A DNA stretch of 64,000 nt from Ignavibacteria bacterium. GTDB lineage: Bacteria; Bacteroidota; Ignavibacteria; Kapaibacteriales; UBA4661. The notes below the pieces were generated by a model, which saw only the letters and a program-made list of their open reading frames with translations, had not been told where the DNA came from and ran no database searches. Location: the NCBI GenBank assembly GCA_014654705.1, contig JACVZY010000110.1, positions 1-64,000 on the forward strand. The letters are read 5' to 3'. This document shows positions 9,266 through 19,117 of the stretch, one piece after another. The translations under genes were made by a program, and so were the position numbers. Within the stretch, counting starts at the first letter, position 1; every line of letters begins with the position of its first letter.

Positions 9266-11248
9266 ATGGCTCAATTACGCATCAAATCGCCCCTGCTCTT
9301 GCTCTTAGGCTTGCTGCTTTTGCTTATTCCTATTTTTGCGTGGCTTCAATGGCGCTGGATAGGTGAGATTTCCGACCGCGAGGCAGAACGCTTGCGCATC
9401 AATGTCCGCACAACAACCACATATGCGGCGTGGAATTTCAATCAGCGCCTCATGGGGCTTCAGCAAGCATTTACTCTTCCAGCAGAGACAAACGATAGCG
9501 CCATAGCGGAGGAACTAGCGGATGCGTGGAACCTCTGGAAACAGCATAACGACTCGCTCATTGTGGCATCGATATATCTTGTCCGTGCACAAGACCATAA
9601 AGTGTACCGTCTTGACCTGCCCACAAAACAACTTTTACTTGTTCCCGATAGTCACGTGACCTCCATAGGCATTAACCTTGAGAATATGCCACCTTTTAGC
9701 CGCGTTGCCAAAGGTCTTCGGGCACTGATTCTGCCAATGTTTCCGGCGAGCACTGGCAATCGGAATTACTCCGGTTCAGGATATTACAATCCATCCCAAA
9801 GTACCCAAGCAAAAGGAGCGCTTACCCAAAGCAGCTCTCCACCACTCATAGTCCAGGGCGAAATTCGTAAAGGGTTTCCACAACGAGACTCCCAGCGCAA
9901 AGCAAGCCCCTACCATGACAATAAGCGACTTCCATCATACTCAGGCATGGCGTTCCCGCAGCCGGGAAGTTTTGCGATGAATACAATAATTATTGTACCG
10001 GACAGCACCAATCTCCGCAAGCGTATTATCCCCTCAATCATGCACCTTTACTTCCATGAACGAGAATACCGTTGGACAGTCCTGCAAAATGATGACAGCA
10101 CGGTGCTAAGTTCCTCCGAACCGAGACTCTCAGGAAGCGAAAGAATATCGTCAGACTTTACTACGGTTATCGGCTTTATTCCACCTCGTCCCCCCGGGCG
10201 CATGGGGCGCACTATGGCGGCATTAACCTCCAGAATGCCGCTTATTCTTGCGGCAGAGAGCGACTCCCTTTTGCAAAAAAATAATCCGCAGTCCTCGCCG
10301 GTACAAAATCTGGCACGGTCAGCGGGAGCCGATTCTCTCGCGGTCAAAGAATTTTTCGGAACAACCGAGCTGCGCGTCGTGGCAGCGCGGGGTTCGCTGG
10401 CGCGTGAGGTGGAAGCATTTCGCTGGCGAAACGTAGCGGTGAGCTTCGGGGCGCTTCTTGTGATGGCGGGCGGCTTGGTAATTGTCTTTGCATCAGTGGC
10501 ACGCTCAGAGCGGTTGGCGCGTCAGCAGATGCAATTTGTGGCAGGCGTGTCGCACGAACTTCGCACACCACTTGCGGTCTTGAATTCAGCCAGTGAGAAT
10601 TTAGCCGATGGTATCGTCAAAACGCCGGAGCAGGCGCGGCGCTATGGACAGGTGATGAAACGTGAAATCACACGGCTGATGGAAATGGTGGAACAGACCC
10701 TGAATTTTGCCGGGATTCAGTCCGGCAAACGCACTTATGACCGCCAACCGACCGATGTGAAAGCACTTCTTGACGAGTGCTTGGAACGCAATGCTATTTT
10801 TCTGCACGGTGAAAACTGCTCACCAATCATTGAAATTGAGAACAATCTACCGCTCATTCTTGCCGATGCCCGTGCGCTTGGCTCGGTATTGGATAATCTT
10901 CTGGCAAACGCCGTCAAATATAGTGTTGGCAAATGTAATGTACGCTTGAGCGCTTCGGTGCTTGCGGACAAGGAACTCTTACTCACGGTACAAGACTGTG
11001 GGCGTGGCATTGCGCTCAAAGAGCAGAAGCGCATTTTTGAGCCATTTTACCGAACAAGTGAGGTTATTGACGCACAGATTCACGGCAACGGGCTGGGGCT
11101 GGCAATCGTGCAACACATTGTCAAGCAGCACGGCGGCTACGTTACACTGGAAAGCGAGCTTGGTAAAGGCTCAACGTTTGCTGTTCACATACCGCTTCCA
11201 AAACAGAGCGACCTCAAGCAATTTGCCGAACTTCACTCTGCATTGTAA
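9266..11248 (+). CDS. Membrane sensor histidine kinase
   Basis: A 660-residue two-component kinase. Of the possible starts, ATG 9266 (MAQLRIKSP) places the first transmembrane helix (about 9-27, Leu-rich) at the N-terminus. A periplasmic region of about 360 residues, Pro/Ser-rich in its middle, ends at a second helix (around 395-418). The cytoplasmic part has the HisKA dimerisation box GVSHELRTPLAV with phospho-acceptor His430, then an HATPase_c domain (N box LLANAVKYS, G boxes DCGRGIALKEQ and GNGLGLAIV). No HAMP or PAS domain was recognised and the periplasmic sensor is not a familiar family. The response regulator follows 127 bases downstream, so the pair should work together; the signal is unknown. 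Confidence 0.93.
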   Translation: MAQLRIKSPLLLLLGLLLLLIPIFAWLQWRWIGEISDREAERLRINVRTTTTYAAWNFNQRLMGLQQAFTLPAETNDSAIAEELADAWNLWKQHNDSLIVASIYLVRAQDHKVYRLDLPTKQLLLVPDSHVTSIGINLENMPPFSRVAKGLRALILPMFPASTGNRNYSGSGYYNPSQSTQAKGALTQSSSPPLIVQGEIRKGFPQRDSQRKASPYHDNKRLPSYSGMAFPQPGSFAMNTIIIVPDSTNLRKRIIPSIMHLYFHEREYRWTVLQNDDSTVLSSSEPRLSGSERISSDFTTVIGFIPPRPPGRMGRTMAALTSRMPLILAAESDSLLQKNNPQSSPVQNLARSAGADSLAVKEFFGTTELRVVAARGSLAREVEAFRWRNVAVSFGALLVMAGGLVIVFASVARSERLARQQMQFVAGVSHELRTPLAVLNSASENLADGIVKTPEQARRYGQVMKREITRLMEMVEQTLNFAGIQSGKRTYDRQPTDVKALLDECLERNAIFLHGENCSPIIEIENNLPLILADARALGSVLDNLLANAVKYSVGKCNVRLSASVLADKELLLTVQDCGRGIALKEQKRIFEPFYRTSEVIDAQIHGNGLGLAIVQHIVKQHGGYVTLESELGKGSTFAVHIPLPKQSDLKQFAELHSAL

Positions 11249-11375
11249 GTATTGTTGCCATAGACGAATGACAGAGGATTTTTGACACGGATTGAAAAGG
11301 ATTGTACAGATTACACGGATACCAATAGGTACGGCAAGCTCACAATGGTCATACTTTTCAGAAAAAAGCATTGTT

Positions 11376-12095
11376 ATGAAACATTCAGTGATGAAACACT
11401 CACTTCTTCTTATCGAAGACGACGCAGGATTGGTTTTTACTATTACCGACCGACTTCTTGCTGAGGGCTATGACATTGAGACCGCATTGGACGGGCGTTC
11501 CGGCTTGGAACTGGCAATGACAAAAGGTTTTGACCTGATTTTGCTGGATGTAATGCTACCAGAAAAGAATGGTTTCGATGTTTGCCGTGACCTCCGGCGC
11601 GGCGGCATTACCACGCCGATTATCATGCTTACAGCACGTGGGCAGCTGGACGATAAAGTAGCGGGGTTAAAATTAGGCGCCGATGATTACCTCACCAAGC
11701 CCTTTGAAGCGCCCGAACTGATTGCTCGCATCGAAGCACACCTCCGGCGCAGTCAATATGCGGCGGTAAGCGAAACGACAGGCAGCAAAGCACAGGAAAT
11801 TTACGAATTCGGCGACGTGCGCGTGGATGTGCGCGGCATGGAAGCACAACGCGGCGGACAACCGCTAGAGCTTTCGGCAAAAGAGTTTCAACTCTTGCAC
11901 TACCTCCTCGAACATCGTGGCACGATGCTTTCCCGCGATGATATTTTGAACAATGTCTGGGGCTATGACGCCATGCCGACCACACGCACGGTGGACACAC
12001 ACATTGCGTGGCTACGCCAAAAGCTGGAACCAAACCCGCGCCAACCTCAGTATATCCTGACAGCACACGGAATGGGCTATAAATTTGTGGGGTAA
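11376..12095 (+). CDS. OmpR/PhoB-family response regulator
   Basis: A 239-residue response regulator. The receiver domain has the acidic pocket EDD (14-16), phospho-acceptor Asp58 in LILLDVMLP, Thr86 in MLTARG and Lys108 in DYLTKPFE. The C-terminal winged helix has LSAKEFQLLHYLLEHRG, a WGYD segment and TRTVDTHIAWLRQKLE, as in OmpR/PhoB DNA-binding domains. The start at 11376 is chosen over a longer frame; a second ATG at 11391 (MKHSLLLIEDD) is equally possible because the sequence ATGAAACA(T/C)TCA occurs twice, giving a duplicated start. It is the cognate regulator of the kinase just upstream. Confidence 0.92.
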   Translation: MKHSVMKHSLLLIEDDAGLVFTITDRLLAEGYDIETALDGRSGLELAMTKGFDLILLDVMLPEKNGFDVCRDLRRGGITTPIIMLTARGQLDDKVAGLKLGADDYLTKPFEAPELIARIEAHLRRSQYAAVSETTGSKAQEIYEFGDVRVDVRGMEAQRGGQPLELSAKEFQLLHYLLEHRGTMLSRDDILNNVWGYDAMPTTRTVDTHIAWLRQKLEPNPRQPQYILTAHGMGYKFVG

Positions 12096-12131
12096 AAGCA
12101 GAAATGATTACCTAGGAAAGACGGTAACATC

Positions 12132-12485
12132 TTATTTGGACGCTTTATCAGAGGAAAGTAATTCTGATTCTTTTTTCTTTGCCATAGCTTTCGTGCGCTG
12201 CGTGGCGACGGCAATAACGACCGCACCGACAAACAATACCACCGTTGGATAAATGCCAAATTGCGCCGCCGTGCTATATGCTGCTTGCTGATAATAGTTC
12301 CATCCGGTAACAACGCACCAGCCCATCGTAAGCGGCACAGCAAAGCACAACGCCACTGACAGATACACAAGTATCGGTCGGTCGGTGTCGTCAATCACCC
12401 TATACGGCATAAATAGCGCAAGAGGGGCTGTAATAAGGACAGCAAGTGCACCGACGCACAGGAGGAAAAGAGCGAGAAGGTTCAT
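12132..12485 (-). CDS. Small predicted membrane protein
   Basis: A 117-residue protein with three predicted transmembrane helices (about 3-27, 39-62 and 75-95) and a Lys/Ser-rich C-terminal tail (AKKKESELLSSDKASK) that should be cytoplasmic. No known domain was recognised. It is convergent with the response regulator and lies in a minus-strand series that begins further right. There are 123 bases between it and the GPP34 gene, enough for its own promoter. It is kept as a gene because of its hydrophobic periodicity and because the competing overlapping frame (12077-12394) lacks such structure. Confidence 0.65.
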   Translation of the reverse strand: MNLLALFLLCVGALAVLITAPLALFMPYRVIDDTDRPILVYLSVALCFAVPLTMGWCVVTGWNYYQQAAYSTAAQFGIYPTVVLFVGAVVIAVATQRTKAMAKKKESELLSSDKASK

Positions 12486-12608
12486 CTAAAAATGTTGAGT
12501 TTTGAATGGTTCAGTGCTAATTTTTCAGGCTTATGATATTAACCGTTCTTGAATTCAAGGTTGTATAACGGCGGAATGCAGTTCAAAATATACGTGAGCA
12601 ATTTTGCT

Positions 12609-13385
12609 TTAGTGACTGCCACCATCACCACCGCCATCGCCACCATCGCCTCCTGCATCGGCAGAGGCATCAACGGCATCAGCAATTGCATCCATCGCAA
12701 TGGTAAGGGTGTCAAGCGCCACTTCGAGACTTTCCAGCATTTCCTCACGACGTTCTGCATCTTTAATCGCTTCCTCGGTAAAATTCCCGTAGGGCTGTTT
12801 CTTGAGCGCTGCCTGCACGTCATTTTCTAGCCCCGTTGGGTCGTTTTTGTGTCGCTCAGGGAAGACATACGGCAGCAATCGTGCGGACTTCACGAGACTG
12901 AGCAGTATGAGCGCCGCGTATTCCGGTGGTTCTGTGCTCACAACGACCTTTTCTAAACGGCTGACGACTGCTTGCTTCGCGGCAAAATCAATGAGCGGAT
13001 AACGCTTCAAGGTAAAAATTTTCCATTTTTTGCGAAGCTCAAGGCGAATTACACCCTTTGCTATAAGTCCGTCAAGCAATCTCGCGGAGGAGGTGTGATA
13101 GGCGTATAGTATTTGCACCCAATACTTCGCATCCTTAGGCTTTTTCGGCTTGGCAATGCGGCGTTGCACCGCTCCAAGCATAGTATCGGGACAAGACTGT
13201 GGCTGCACGACGCAATTTTTGTCGTGGTCGAACGCAACATACGTGCCCAGAATCAAGTCCATAAGCACTGCGCCCGCGAGAGCATAGCCAACGCGCTGCG
13301 AAAGATTGTAATTGTGCGGCTTCCCGTCCTCATCGCGCATGGAGAGGAGTTGAAGCTGTTCGTAGAGGTAAAGAGTGGTTTCCAT
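12609..13385 (-). CDS. GPP34 (Golgi phosphoprotein 3) family protein
   Basis: The ATG at 13385 (METTLYLYEQLQLL) gives 258 residues. The all-helical GPP34/GOLPH3 fold is indicated by LYEQLQLLSMRDEDG, the hydrophobic helix VGYALAGAVLMDLIL, a following beta-hairpin, the segment SARLLDGLIAKGVIRLE and the later helix AALILLSLVKSARLL. In eukaryotes the family binds phosphatidylinositol 4-phosphate at Golgi membranes. Bacterial members are poorly understood and are usually linked to membranes or stress. A tail rich in Asp, Ala and Gly ends with repeated GDGG units and a final His, which is unusual. The gene starts 25 bases downstream of the P-type ATPase stop codon, so co-expression is likely. Confidence 0.82.
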   Translation of the reverse strand: METTLYLYEQLQLLSMRDEDGKPHNYNLSQRVGYALAGAVLMDLILGTYVAFDHDKNCVVQPQSCPDTMLGAVQRRIAKPKKPKDAKYWVQILYAYHTSSARLLDGLIAKGVIRLELRKKWKIFTLKRYPLIDFAAKQAVVSRLEKVVVSTEPPEYAALILLSLVKSARLLPYVFPERHKNDPTGLENDVQAALKKQPYGNFTEEAIKDAERREEMLESLEVALDTLTIAMDAIADAVDASADAGGDGGDGGGDGGSH

Positions 13386-13410
13386 TCGTGTATGAAGCAA
13401 GGATGTATGG

Positions 13411-16146
13411 TTATTTCTTCACAAACTTGTTTCGCACTGCCAAGAGCAGTTTTTCCAATTCTACAACCACAATAATCGAAAAGGATACGCCCAGCACCCG
13501 CAGCCAATCAGCGGCATCTAAGGAAAACGGCGTATTGAGCAGCCCGTCAATAAAGGTTAGCTCCACAGCCCCAATCTGCATCGCCATTGCAAAAAACATC
13601 ACACCCAGAAGCGGTAAATTGTCTGTAAATTTGATTTTTTCCAGACCTTCGCCCTTTGTGCGTCCGGGCAAATTCCAAAAGATCGACCGCTCCAGCGACC
13701 GTGAGTTCTGCACATTCCAGATTTGGAACAGCGCCAGAGTACAGAATGCGGCAGTCTGCGCTTTGAGAAGAGGCATAGCGAGAACATAAAGGTTAAACCA
13801 AAAAAGCGAAAGCGTGCCAAGCATCATCCATGCGCCACAGAAAATGATATGCCCCACCATACGCGGCGAAAGCAATGCCTCGTTTCGCTTGCGAGGCTTA
13901 TAGCGCATCACATTGCCGTGCTCTCGCTCAAATGCGAGCGGGAAGGTAGATGTGCCATCGGTAACGAGGTTTATCCACAATAGCTGTGCGGGCAAGATAG
14001 GAAGCGGGAATCCGGCAAGAACAGAACTCGCAACGGTCAAAACACCGCCAAGACTGGTGGTCAAAATATAAATCAAAATATGACGCAAATTGCTAAAAAT
14101 AACCCGCCCGCGCCGCACGGCTGCAGCAATACTCACGAAATTATCGTCCGTGATGACCATTCCCGAAACATCTTTCGCCACATCAGTTCCCGACCCCATC
14201 GCAATGCCAATATCAGCCTGCTTCAGAGCCGGAGCATCGTTCACGCCATCGCCCGTCATGGCGACAACAAGATTGTAGCGTTGGAGTTGCTTCACAATGC
14301 GTAATTTATCCGTGGGCGACACTCGGGCATAAACATCGGTTTTTTCCACGCGCTTGTACAATTCTTCGTCGCTCATGGCTTCCAATTCACGCCCCGCGAG
14401 CACGTCCGGCTTTTCTTCTCCCGCCAACCGAAGGTCGTAAGCAATCGCTTGTGCCGTTTTTGCATGGTCGCCGGTAATCATTTTCACACGGATTCCGGCG
14501 CTCCGACATTCAGCAATAGCATCTCTCGCTTCCTCACGTGCTGGGTCAACGATTGCAGCCAAGCCAACAAATGTGAGGTCGTGAACGTGTTCCAATTCTT
14601 CCGGCGATGGAACATCGTGAACCTCTTTGATTGCAAGCGTCAAGACGCGCAAACCTTGTTCAGCAAAATGTTCGGTTCTATTTTGCAATAACGCCGAGTC
14701 AACCGGTACGAGCGAACCGTCTGCTTTCATCATCCCGCCCAAACGAGGCAGAAGGCGTTCCAGCGAACCCTTGAGCAACACATATCGTTTGCCGCTGCTT
14801 GTAGCCGAGACCGCCATAAATTGCCGCTCCGATTCAAACGGCAAATCAATGGAAACTTTCCAGTTTTGGCGCTCTGCGTCCTTGCCTGCTTTATGCGCCA
14901 GCACGAGCAACGCTGCTTCGGTTGGGTCACCAACGACTTCAAACGCAGAAGCATCCTCTCCTGCATCCTTGAGGCTTGTTTCGGTGCAAAGCTGCCCTGT
15001 GCGAATAAGCCATGAGAGCGCTTGATTTTGTTCAAGGTTCACGGCAGCACCATCTGCGCCCGTCAGAACACCTTTTTTGTCGTAGCCGGTGCCGGAAATG
15101 CTGTACACCGCCCCATCGCTAAAGAGCTGCACGGCGGTCATTTGGTTGCGAGTGAGCGTTCCTGTTTTGTCAGAGCAAATCACGTTTGTGCTGCCAAGAG
15201 TCTCAACGGCAATGAGCTTACGAATAACCGCATGGCGCTTTGCCATAAGGCGCATACCTATCGAAAGCGTGATAGTAACAGACATTGGAAGCCCTTCAGG
15301 AATTGCCGAGACCGCCAGACCAATCGCAGTGAGCGCCATCGTCAGCGGCGATTCCCCGCGCAGCCATCCAATGAGGAAAATACCCACAACAATAGCAACA
15401 ATGCCAATACTGAGGTATTTACCAAAATCTGCCAAGCGTTCCTGCAAAGGCGATTCATTTTCTTCGACGTTTTGAATTTCGGTTGAAATTTTGCTAAACT
15501 CTGTTCCCAGTCCTATGCCCGTTACAATCGCCTTTCCACGCCCACGCTGCACAATTGTTCCGGCAAAAAGCATATTCAAGCGGTCGCCCACAGGAGCCGC
15601 CGCATCCAACTGAAGAGCAGGATTTTTTGTTACCGCAAGCGACTCGCCCGTCAGCATGGATTCATCCACCTGCAAGGTAGAAGCCTCGAAAAGGCGTGCA
15701 TCAGCAGCAAGACGTGTACCACTTTCCACAAGCAAAACATCGCCCGGAACAAGTTCCCGTGCAGGTATTTCGACCATTTGCCCGTTTCGCAGCACACGTG
15801 CTGTGGGTGCAGTCAGCTTTTTCAACGACTGTAAAGCACTCTCGGCACGGCGCTCTTGAATAAACCCGACAACGGTGTTCAGAATGACAACGAACGCTAT
15901 GACGAGCGCATCTTTCGGCTCTGCCACGAGCGCATTCACGATGCCCGCCACAATCAGGATGTACATTATCGGGTCGTTGAACTCTTGGAGGAATTGCAAC
16001 CAGACAGGTGTTTCCTTCGGTGGTGGTAGTTCGTTGAAGCCTGATTTTTCGCGGACTTTCAGAACATTTTCATCCGTGAAGCCCTTCGTCGTATTGGCAT
16101 TGAGTTCTTGGACGACGCTTTCAAGAGGCTTTGCGTGGATATTCAT
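13411..16146 (-). CDS. Cation-transporting P-type ATPase (Ca2+ type, P2)
   Basis: The ATG at 16146 (MNIHAKPLES) gives 911 residues, the usual length for bacterial P2 ATPases. An N-terminal cation-ATPase domain leads to the first membrane pair (about 59-95). TGES (166-169) marks the actuator domain, IPEGLP (282-287) the ion-binding helix M4, CSDKTGTLT the phosphorylated Asp326, and MTGDGVNDAPAL the hinge. Six helices follow at the C-terminus. PEGLP in M4 is typical of Ca2+ or Na+/K+-related pumps and excludes the CPx heavy-metal type. A Ca2+ or other divalent cation exporter is the best inference. A universal stress protein gene lies 110 bases upstream and GPP34 directly downstream. Confidence 0.93.
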   Translation of the reverse strand: MNIHAKPLESVVQELNANTTKGFTDENVLKVREKSGFNELPPPKETPVWLQFLQEFNDPIMYILIVAGIVNALVAEPKDALVIAFVVILNTVVGFIQERRAESALQSLKKLTAPTARVLRNGQMVEIPARELVPGDVLLVESGTRLAADARLFEASTLQVDESMLTGESLAVTKNPALQLDAAAPVGDRLNMLFAGTIVQRGRGKAIVTGIGLGTEFSKISTEIQNVEENESPLQERLADFGKYLSIGIVAIVVGIFLIGWLRGESPLTMALTAIGLAVSAIPEGLPMSVTITLSIGMRLMAKRHAVIRKLIAVETLGSTNVICSDKTGTLTRNQMTAVQLFSDGAVYSISGTGYDKKGVLTGADGAAVNLEQNQALSWLIRTGQLCTETSLKDAGEDASAFEVVGDPTEAALLVLAHKAGKDAERQNWKVSIDLPFESERQFMAVSATSSGKRYVLLKGSLERLLPRLGGMMKADGSLVPVDSALLQNRTEHFAEQGLRVLTLAIKEVHDVPSPEELEHVHDLTFVGLAAIVDPAREEARDAIAECRSAGIRVKMITGDHAKTAQAIAYDLRLAGEEKPDVLAGRELEAMSDEELYKRVEKTDVYARVSPTDKLRIVKQLQRYNLVVAMTGDGVNDAPALKQADIGIAMGSGTDVAKDVSGMVITDDNFVSIAAAVRRGRVIFSNLRHILIYILTTSLGGVLTVASSVLAGFPLPILPAQLLWINLVTDGTSTFPLAFEREHGNVMRYKPRKRNEALLSPRMVGHIIFCGAWMMLGTLSLFWFNLYVLAMPLLKAQTAAFCTLALFQIWNVQNSRSLERSIFWNLPGRTKGEGLEKIKFTDNLPLLGVMFFAMAMQIGAVELTFIDGLLNTPFSLDAADWLRVLGVSFSIIVVVELEKLLLAVRNKFVKK

Positions 16147-16256
16147 AGTGCTGTGGGCAAAAAAATGGAAGAGATATTTCTTCGGAAGTGGAATATGTGA
16201 AGGCAAGTTTACAGAGCGCTTACAAACTCGTATTGAAGTATCATAAAGATATTGCG

Positions 16257-16706
16257 CTATTTTTTCTGTCGCACAGCTAAGACTGCGCACGGCGATTTCA
16301 GCAAAAGTCTTTCAGTGGTGCTACCCAAAACAAAATGCTCAACTCCACGTTTGCCGCTTGTACCGATGACAATGAGTGCCACATCATGCTTGCGGGCATA
16401 GTCTTCAAGGGCAAGGTCGGGACGACCATGAGCAATATGGACGGTGCTTGCAATCCCTTTTGTTTTCAGTTCTTCTTGAAGCGCGTGGAGTTTTTCGCTT
16501 GCACGCTGCTCGACAAGGGGTCCGATTTCTTTGAGCTTGGTGTACACATTTCCCCATTCTTCGGTATATTCAATTTCCTGAATGATATGGGCAAGGTGCA
16601 GCGTGGCATTGAAGGCTTTGGCAAGTGTTTCGGCGTACTCCAAAGCGTGAGCAGAGGGCGTGGAAAAATCGGTAGGAACGAGAATATGAGCGTTTTGTGT
16701 GAGCAT
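16257..16706 (-). CDS. Universal stress protein (UspA family)
   Basis: A single-domain UspA protein of 149 residues. It starts ILVPTDFSTPSAHALEYA and has an ATP-binding signature near the C-terminus: GTSGKRGVEHFVLGSTTERLL (written here in part) fits G-2x-G-9x-G-(S/T). It probably binds ATP and modulates stress survival. A strong Shine-Dalgarno GGAG lies 6-7 bases before the ATG. The next gene on the strand is the P-type ATPase (110 bases); such pairings are common and suggest that pump activity is tied to an energy or stress signal. Confidence 0.9.
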   Translation of the reverse strand: MLTQNAHILVPTDFSTPSAHALEYAETLAKAFNATLHLAHIIQEIEYTEEWGNVYTKLKEIGPLVEQRASEKLHALQEELKTKGIASTVHIAHGRPDLALEDYARKHDVALIVIGTSGKRGVEHFVLGSTTERLLLKSPCAVLAVRQKK

Positions 16707-16782
16707 TCGTGTCTCCTTGGAGAAAATAAATGTGAGGTTTGTAATCTAACGATGTGGCGAAATTTTATGTGTGTTTAGTTTT

Positions 16783-17223
16783 TTACCGCCAATACTTTTT
16801 CCCAATCCACAGCAAGCCATATTCTTCACCCGGCTCTTTGTCTGTGTAGGCATGGTGGGCTTTGTGGGCACGGCGAAGGGCTTGAAGATAACGAAGGTTC
16901 GACTTCTCAATCCACCGAAGCCGGCGATGAATAAAGACATCGTGAACGACGAAATATACCAAGCCGTAGGCAATAATACCACATCCCACCCAAAAACGCC
17001 AATCAAATTCCGCAGCGCCCCGAAGAACAAAAGCCGTTGCAATGACTCCAAAGGAAAATGAAAAGAGGTCATTGAGTTCAAAGTAACCTTTGCCTTTTTG
17101 GTGATGTGTCTTGTGAATACGCCAGAGAATACCGTGCATGAGATATTTGTGAAAGAGTCCACTGAAAATTTCCATTGCGACAAAAGCACAGAGCAGAATC
17201 AAGGCATTACCGAAAATGGTCAT
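16783..17223 (-). CDS. crtZ: Beta-carotene hydroxylase-like fatty acid hydroxylase superfamily protein (CrtZ type)
   Basis: The ATG at 17223 (MTIFGNALIL) gives 146 residues. Four membrane helices carry the di-iron histidine clusters in the order expected for CrtZ: HKYLMH (25-30), HKTHH (37-41), HDVFIH (94-99) and HKAHH (120-124). The length and the motif HDxxxHRR match bacterial 3,3'-beta-ionone ring hydroxylases, which turn beta-carotene into zeaxanthin. No other carotenoid gene is in the window, so the symbol rests on motifs only; a related sterol/fatty-acid hydroxylase cannot be excluded. It stands alone between the stress-protein gene and the chemoreceptor gene, all on the minus strand. 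Confidence 0.82.
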   Translation of the reverse strand: MTIFGNALILLCAFVAMEIFSGLFHKYLMHGILWRIHKTHHQKGKGYFELNDLFSFSFGVIATAFVLRGAAEFDWRFWVGCGIIAYGLVYFVVHDVFIHRRLRWIEKSNLRYLQALRRAHKAHHAYTDKEPGEEYGLLWIGKKYWR

Positions 17224-17335
17224 AGTGACATCTGAATTGGTGAAACAACAATATAGCAAAATGCTACCATCGGGCAATGTAGTTACCGCAGCAAAACTCA
17301 TCAGCCCGTTTTACCCAATAGTATGTTTGCCATGT

Positions 17336-19117
17336 TCACATCACGTTCTTCTTATCCTCCGGTACGTATTCCCGCCAATTACGTTCTGTGTGCTTGGGTG
17401 CGGCGGCAATTTGCAGAATAGTGCGATTATCAATACGAAAAGCGCCGACGAGCTTACTCAAATACTCCGCCAAGCGATTCAAATCCATAGCCGCTTCCGC
17501 TACTTGTATTGTACCATTTGCCGTTTCTTGCACTGCTCGGGTTACGCTGCCGATATTATCCGACAATTCGGTCATTTCTTCCGATTGCAACTTATTCGTA
17601 TCGGCAATTTGCGCGTAGGTCTCCGAACTGCGCGATGCAGATTTCATTGCTTCTTCCAGCGCATGACCTGTCTTCGCCACAAGGTCTTTACCTCGCTCCA
17701 CTTCCCCTGTACCTTGACGAATGACCAGAACGGCATCTTGCGTATCTTTTTGGATTTTCTTGATCATTGCTGCGATTTCTTTCGTCGCTTTCGTTGTGCG
17801 CTCGGCGAGTTTGCGCACCTCGTCAGCTACCACCGCAAAACCGCGCCCTTGGTCGCCCGCACGTGCCGCTTCGATAGCTGCGTTCAATGCCAAAAGGTTT
17901 GTTTGGTCGGCAATATCATCAATCACCTGTATAATCTCGCCGATTTGGTTGCTGCTGCGCCCAAGCTCTTCCACCGTAGCAGCAGAGCGCCGCACAACAT
18001 CATCAATTTTGTTCATTCCGTCAATCGTTTGCGCCACAATCACGCCACTTGCTTGCGTAGCGGCGGCAGTTTTCTTGGCGCTGTCGGCAAATTCGGCAGC
18101 ACTTTCGGCGGTAGAACGCATCTGGTCGGCGATGTACTGAATTGCTGATGTTACCGCCATAATCCGTGCTGCCTGCTCCCGCGTCGAAACGGACATCGTT
18201 TCGGTGTTGGCGGAAATCTGCGCACTGGCACTCGCTGTAGCTTCGACGTTCTCCACGACCTTAAAAATTGTTTTGCGCATATTATCTATCGCGCTATTGA
18301 AGGCTATAAAAATGCGACCAATATCGTCTTCTTTTTCCACGTGGAAGCGTACCGTTAAGTCTCCACTGGCAAAGCGATGCACCGCTTCCAGCATATGTTC
18401 CATACTGGAAGCAAGATACTCGTTAATTTTTTCAGAATCATGCACCATTTCTTCGACTTTCACCTTTTCCTTTTCCAAAGCACTCTTCATCAGCACAAGA
18501 CCTTTGTTCAACTCCGCCGCCTCTTGGTTGCGTTTGACGAGATTGCCAAATGCCTCCTGCCGCCCGATTTCAAAAAGGTTAGCAATGAGCGTTTGCACTG
18601 TGAGCAGAATCGCTAGGGCAACAAACTCCGAGCGGGACACGACTGCATCAGGAATTTTATTGATGAACTGATACCCCAGGAGTCCGGCAATATAGTACCC
18701 CAGCGCTGTGCCGATACAGATTCCCAGCCATTGGAACATCTGCCGCCGCCCCAAGAGCAAAGCAGCGAGAAGTGGAATGATTGCTATCCATGGGAGAATC
18801 GTGGAGCGAATACCGTTTGTCGTGAAAGCAATCGCATTCAGCATAAAAAAGATAATGGTATGAAACACCTGTGCCGTAAGAATTTGATTGCCAGTGGCGC
18901 GAAGTAAAAACGGCATCGAAAAATATCCTACGCACGCTGTCATCACGAACACTATTGCCCAATAATGCCCGTAAAAAAGATAGGAAATACCGGCTATCGG
19001 ACACGTAACGGCGGCGACCAGTGCAACGCTGACGGTTAATTTTGCCCGACGGTCGAGATCATTGTCCAACGAAAATTCTTCGGGAATGAATTTGCGAACA
19101 TACTCCTGAAAAGTCAT
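17336..19117 (-). CDS. Methyl-accepting chemotaxis protein with multi-helix membrane sensor
   Basis: The ATG at 19117 ([10 protein letters not shown]) is preferred to a TTG four codons upstream, giving 593 residues. Six hydrophobic helices lie in the first 195 residues, without the large periplasmic sensor of classical receptors. They are followed by a coiled coil, a HAMP region ([10 protein letters not shown], then a conserved glutamate and DDIG) and a long cytoplasmic signalling hairpin. The hairpin tip [19 protein letters not shown] and [16 protein letters not shown] identify the kinase-contact region of MCPs. It should couple a membrane or energy cue to CheA/CheW, but no che genes are in the window. 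It is divergent from the DUF5686 gene. Confidence 0.93.
   Translation of the reverse strand: MTFQEYVRKFIPEEFSLDNDLDRRAKLTVSVALVAAVTCPIAGISYLFYGHYWAIVFVMTACVGYFSMPFLLRATGNQILTAQVFHTIIFFMLNAIAFTTNGIRSTILPWIAIIPLLAALLLGRRQMFQWLGICIGTALGYYIAGLLGYQFINKIPDAVVSRSEFVALAILLTVQTLIANLFEIGRQEAFGNLVKRNQEAAELNKGLVLMKSALEKEKVKVEEMVHDSEKINEYLASSMEHMLEAVHRFASGDLTVRFHVEKEDDIGRIFIAFNSAIDNMRKTIFKVVENVEATASASAQISANTETMSVSTREQAARIMAVTSAIQYIADQMRSTAESAAEFADSAKKTAAATQASGVIVAQTIDGMNKIDDVVRRSAATVEELGRSSNQIGEIIQVIDDIADQTNLLALNAAIEAARAGDQGRGFAVVADEVRKLAERTTKATKEIAAMIKKIQKDTQDAVLVIRQGTGEVERGKDLVAKTGHALEEAMKSASRSSETYAQIADTNKLQSEEMTELSDNIGSVTRAVQETANGTIQVAEAAMDLNRLAEYLSKLVGAFRIDNRTILQIAAAPKHTERNWREYVPEDKKNVM

Noticed and set aside
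17216-18148. A 310-codon plus-strand frame opposite the chemoreceptor
   Set aside because: The minus strand encodes a clear MCP signalling hairpin; this frame is its shadow.
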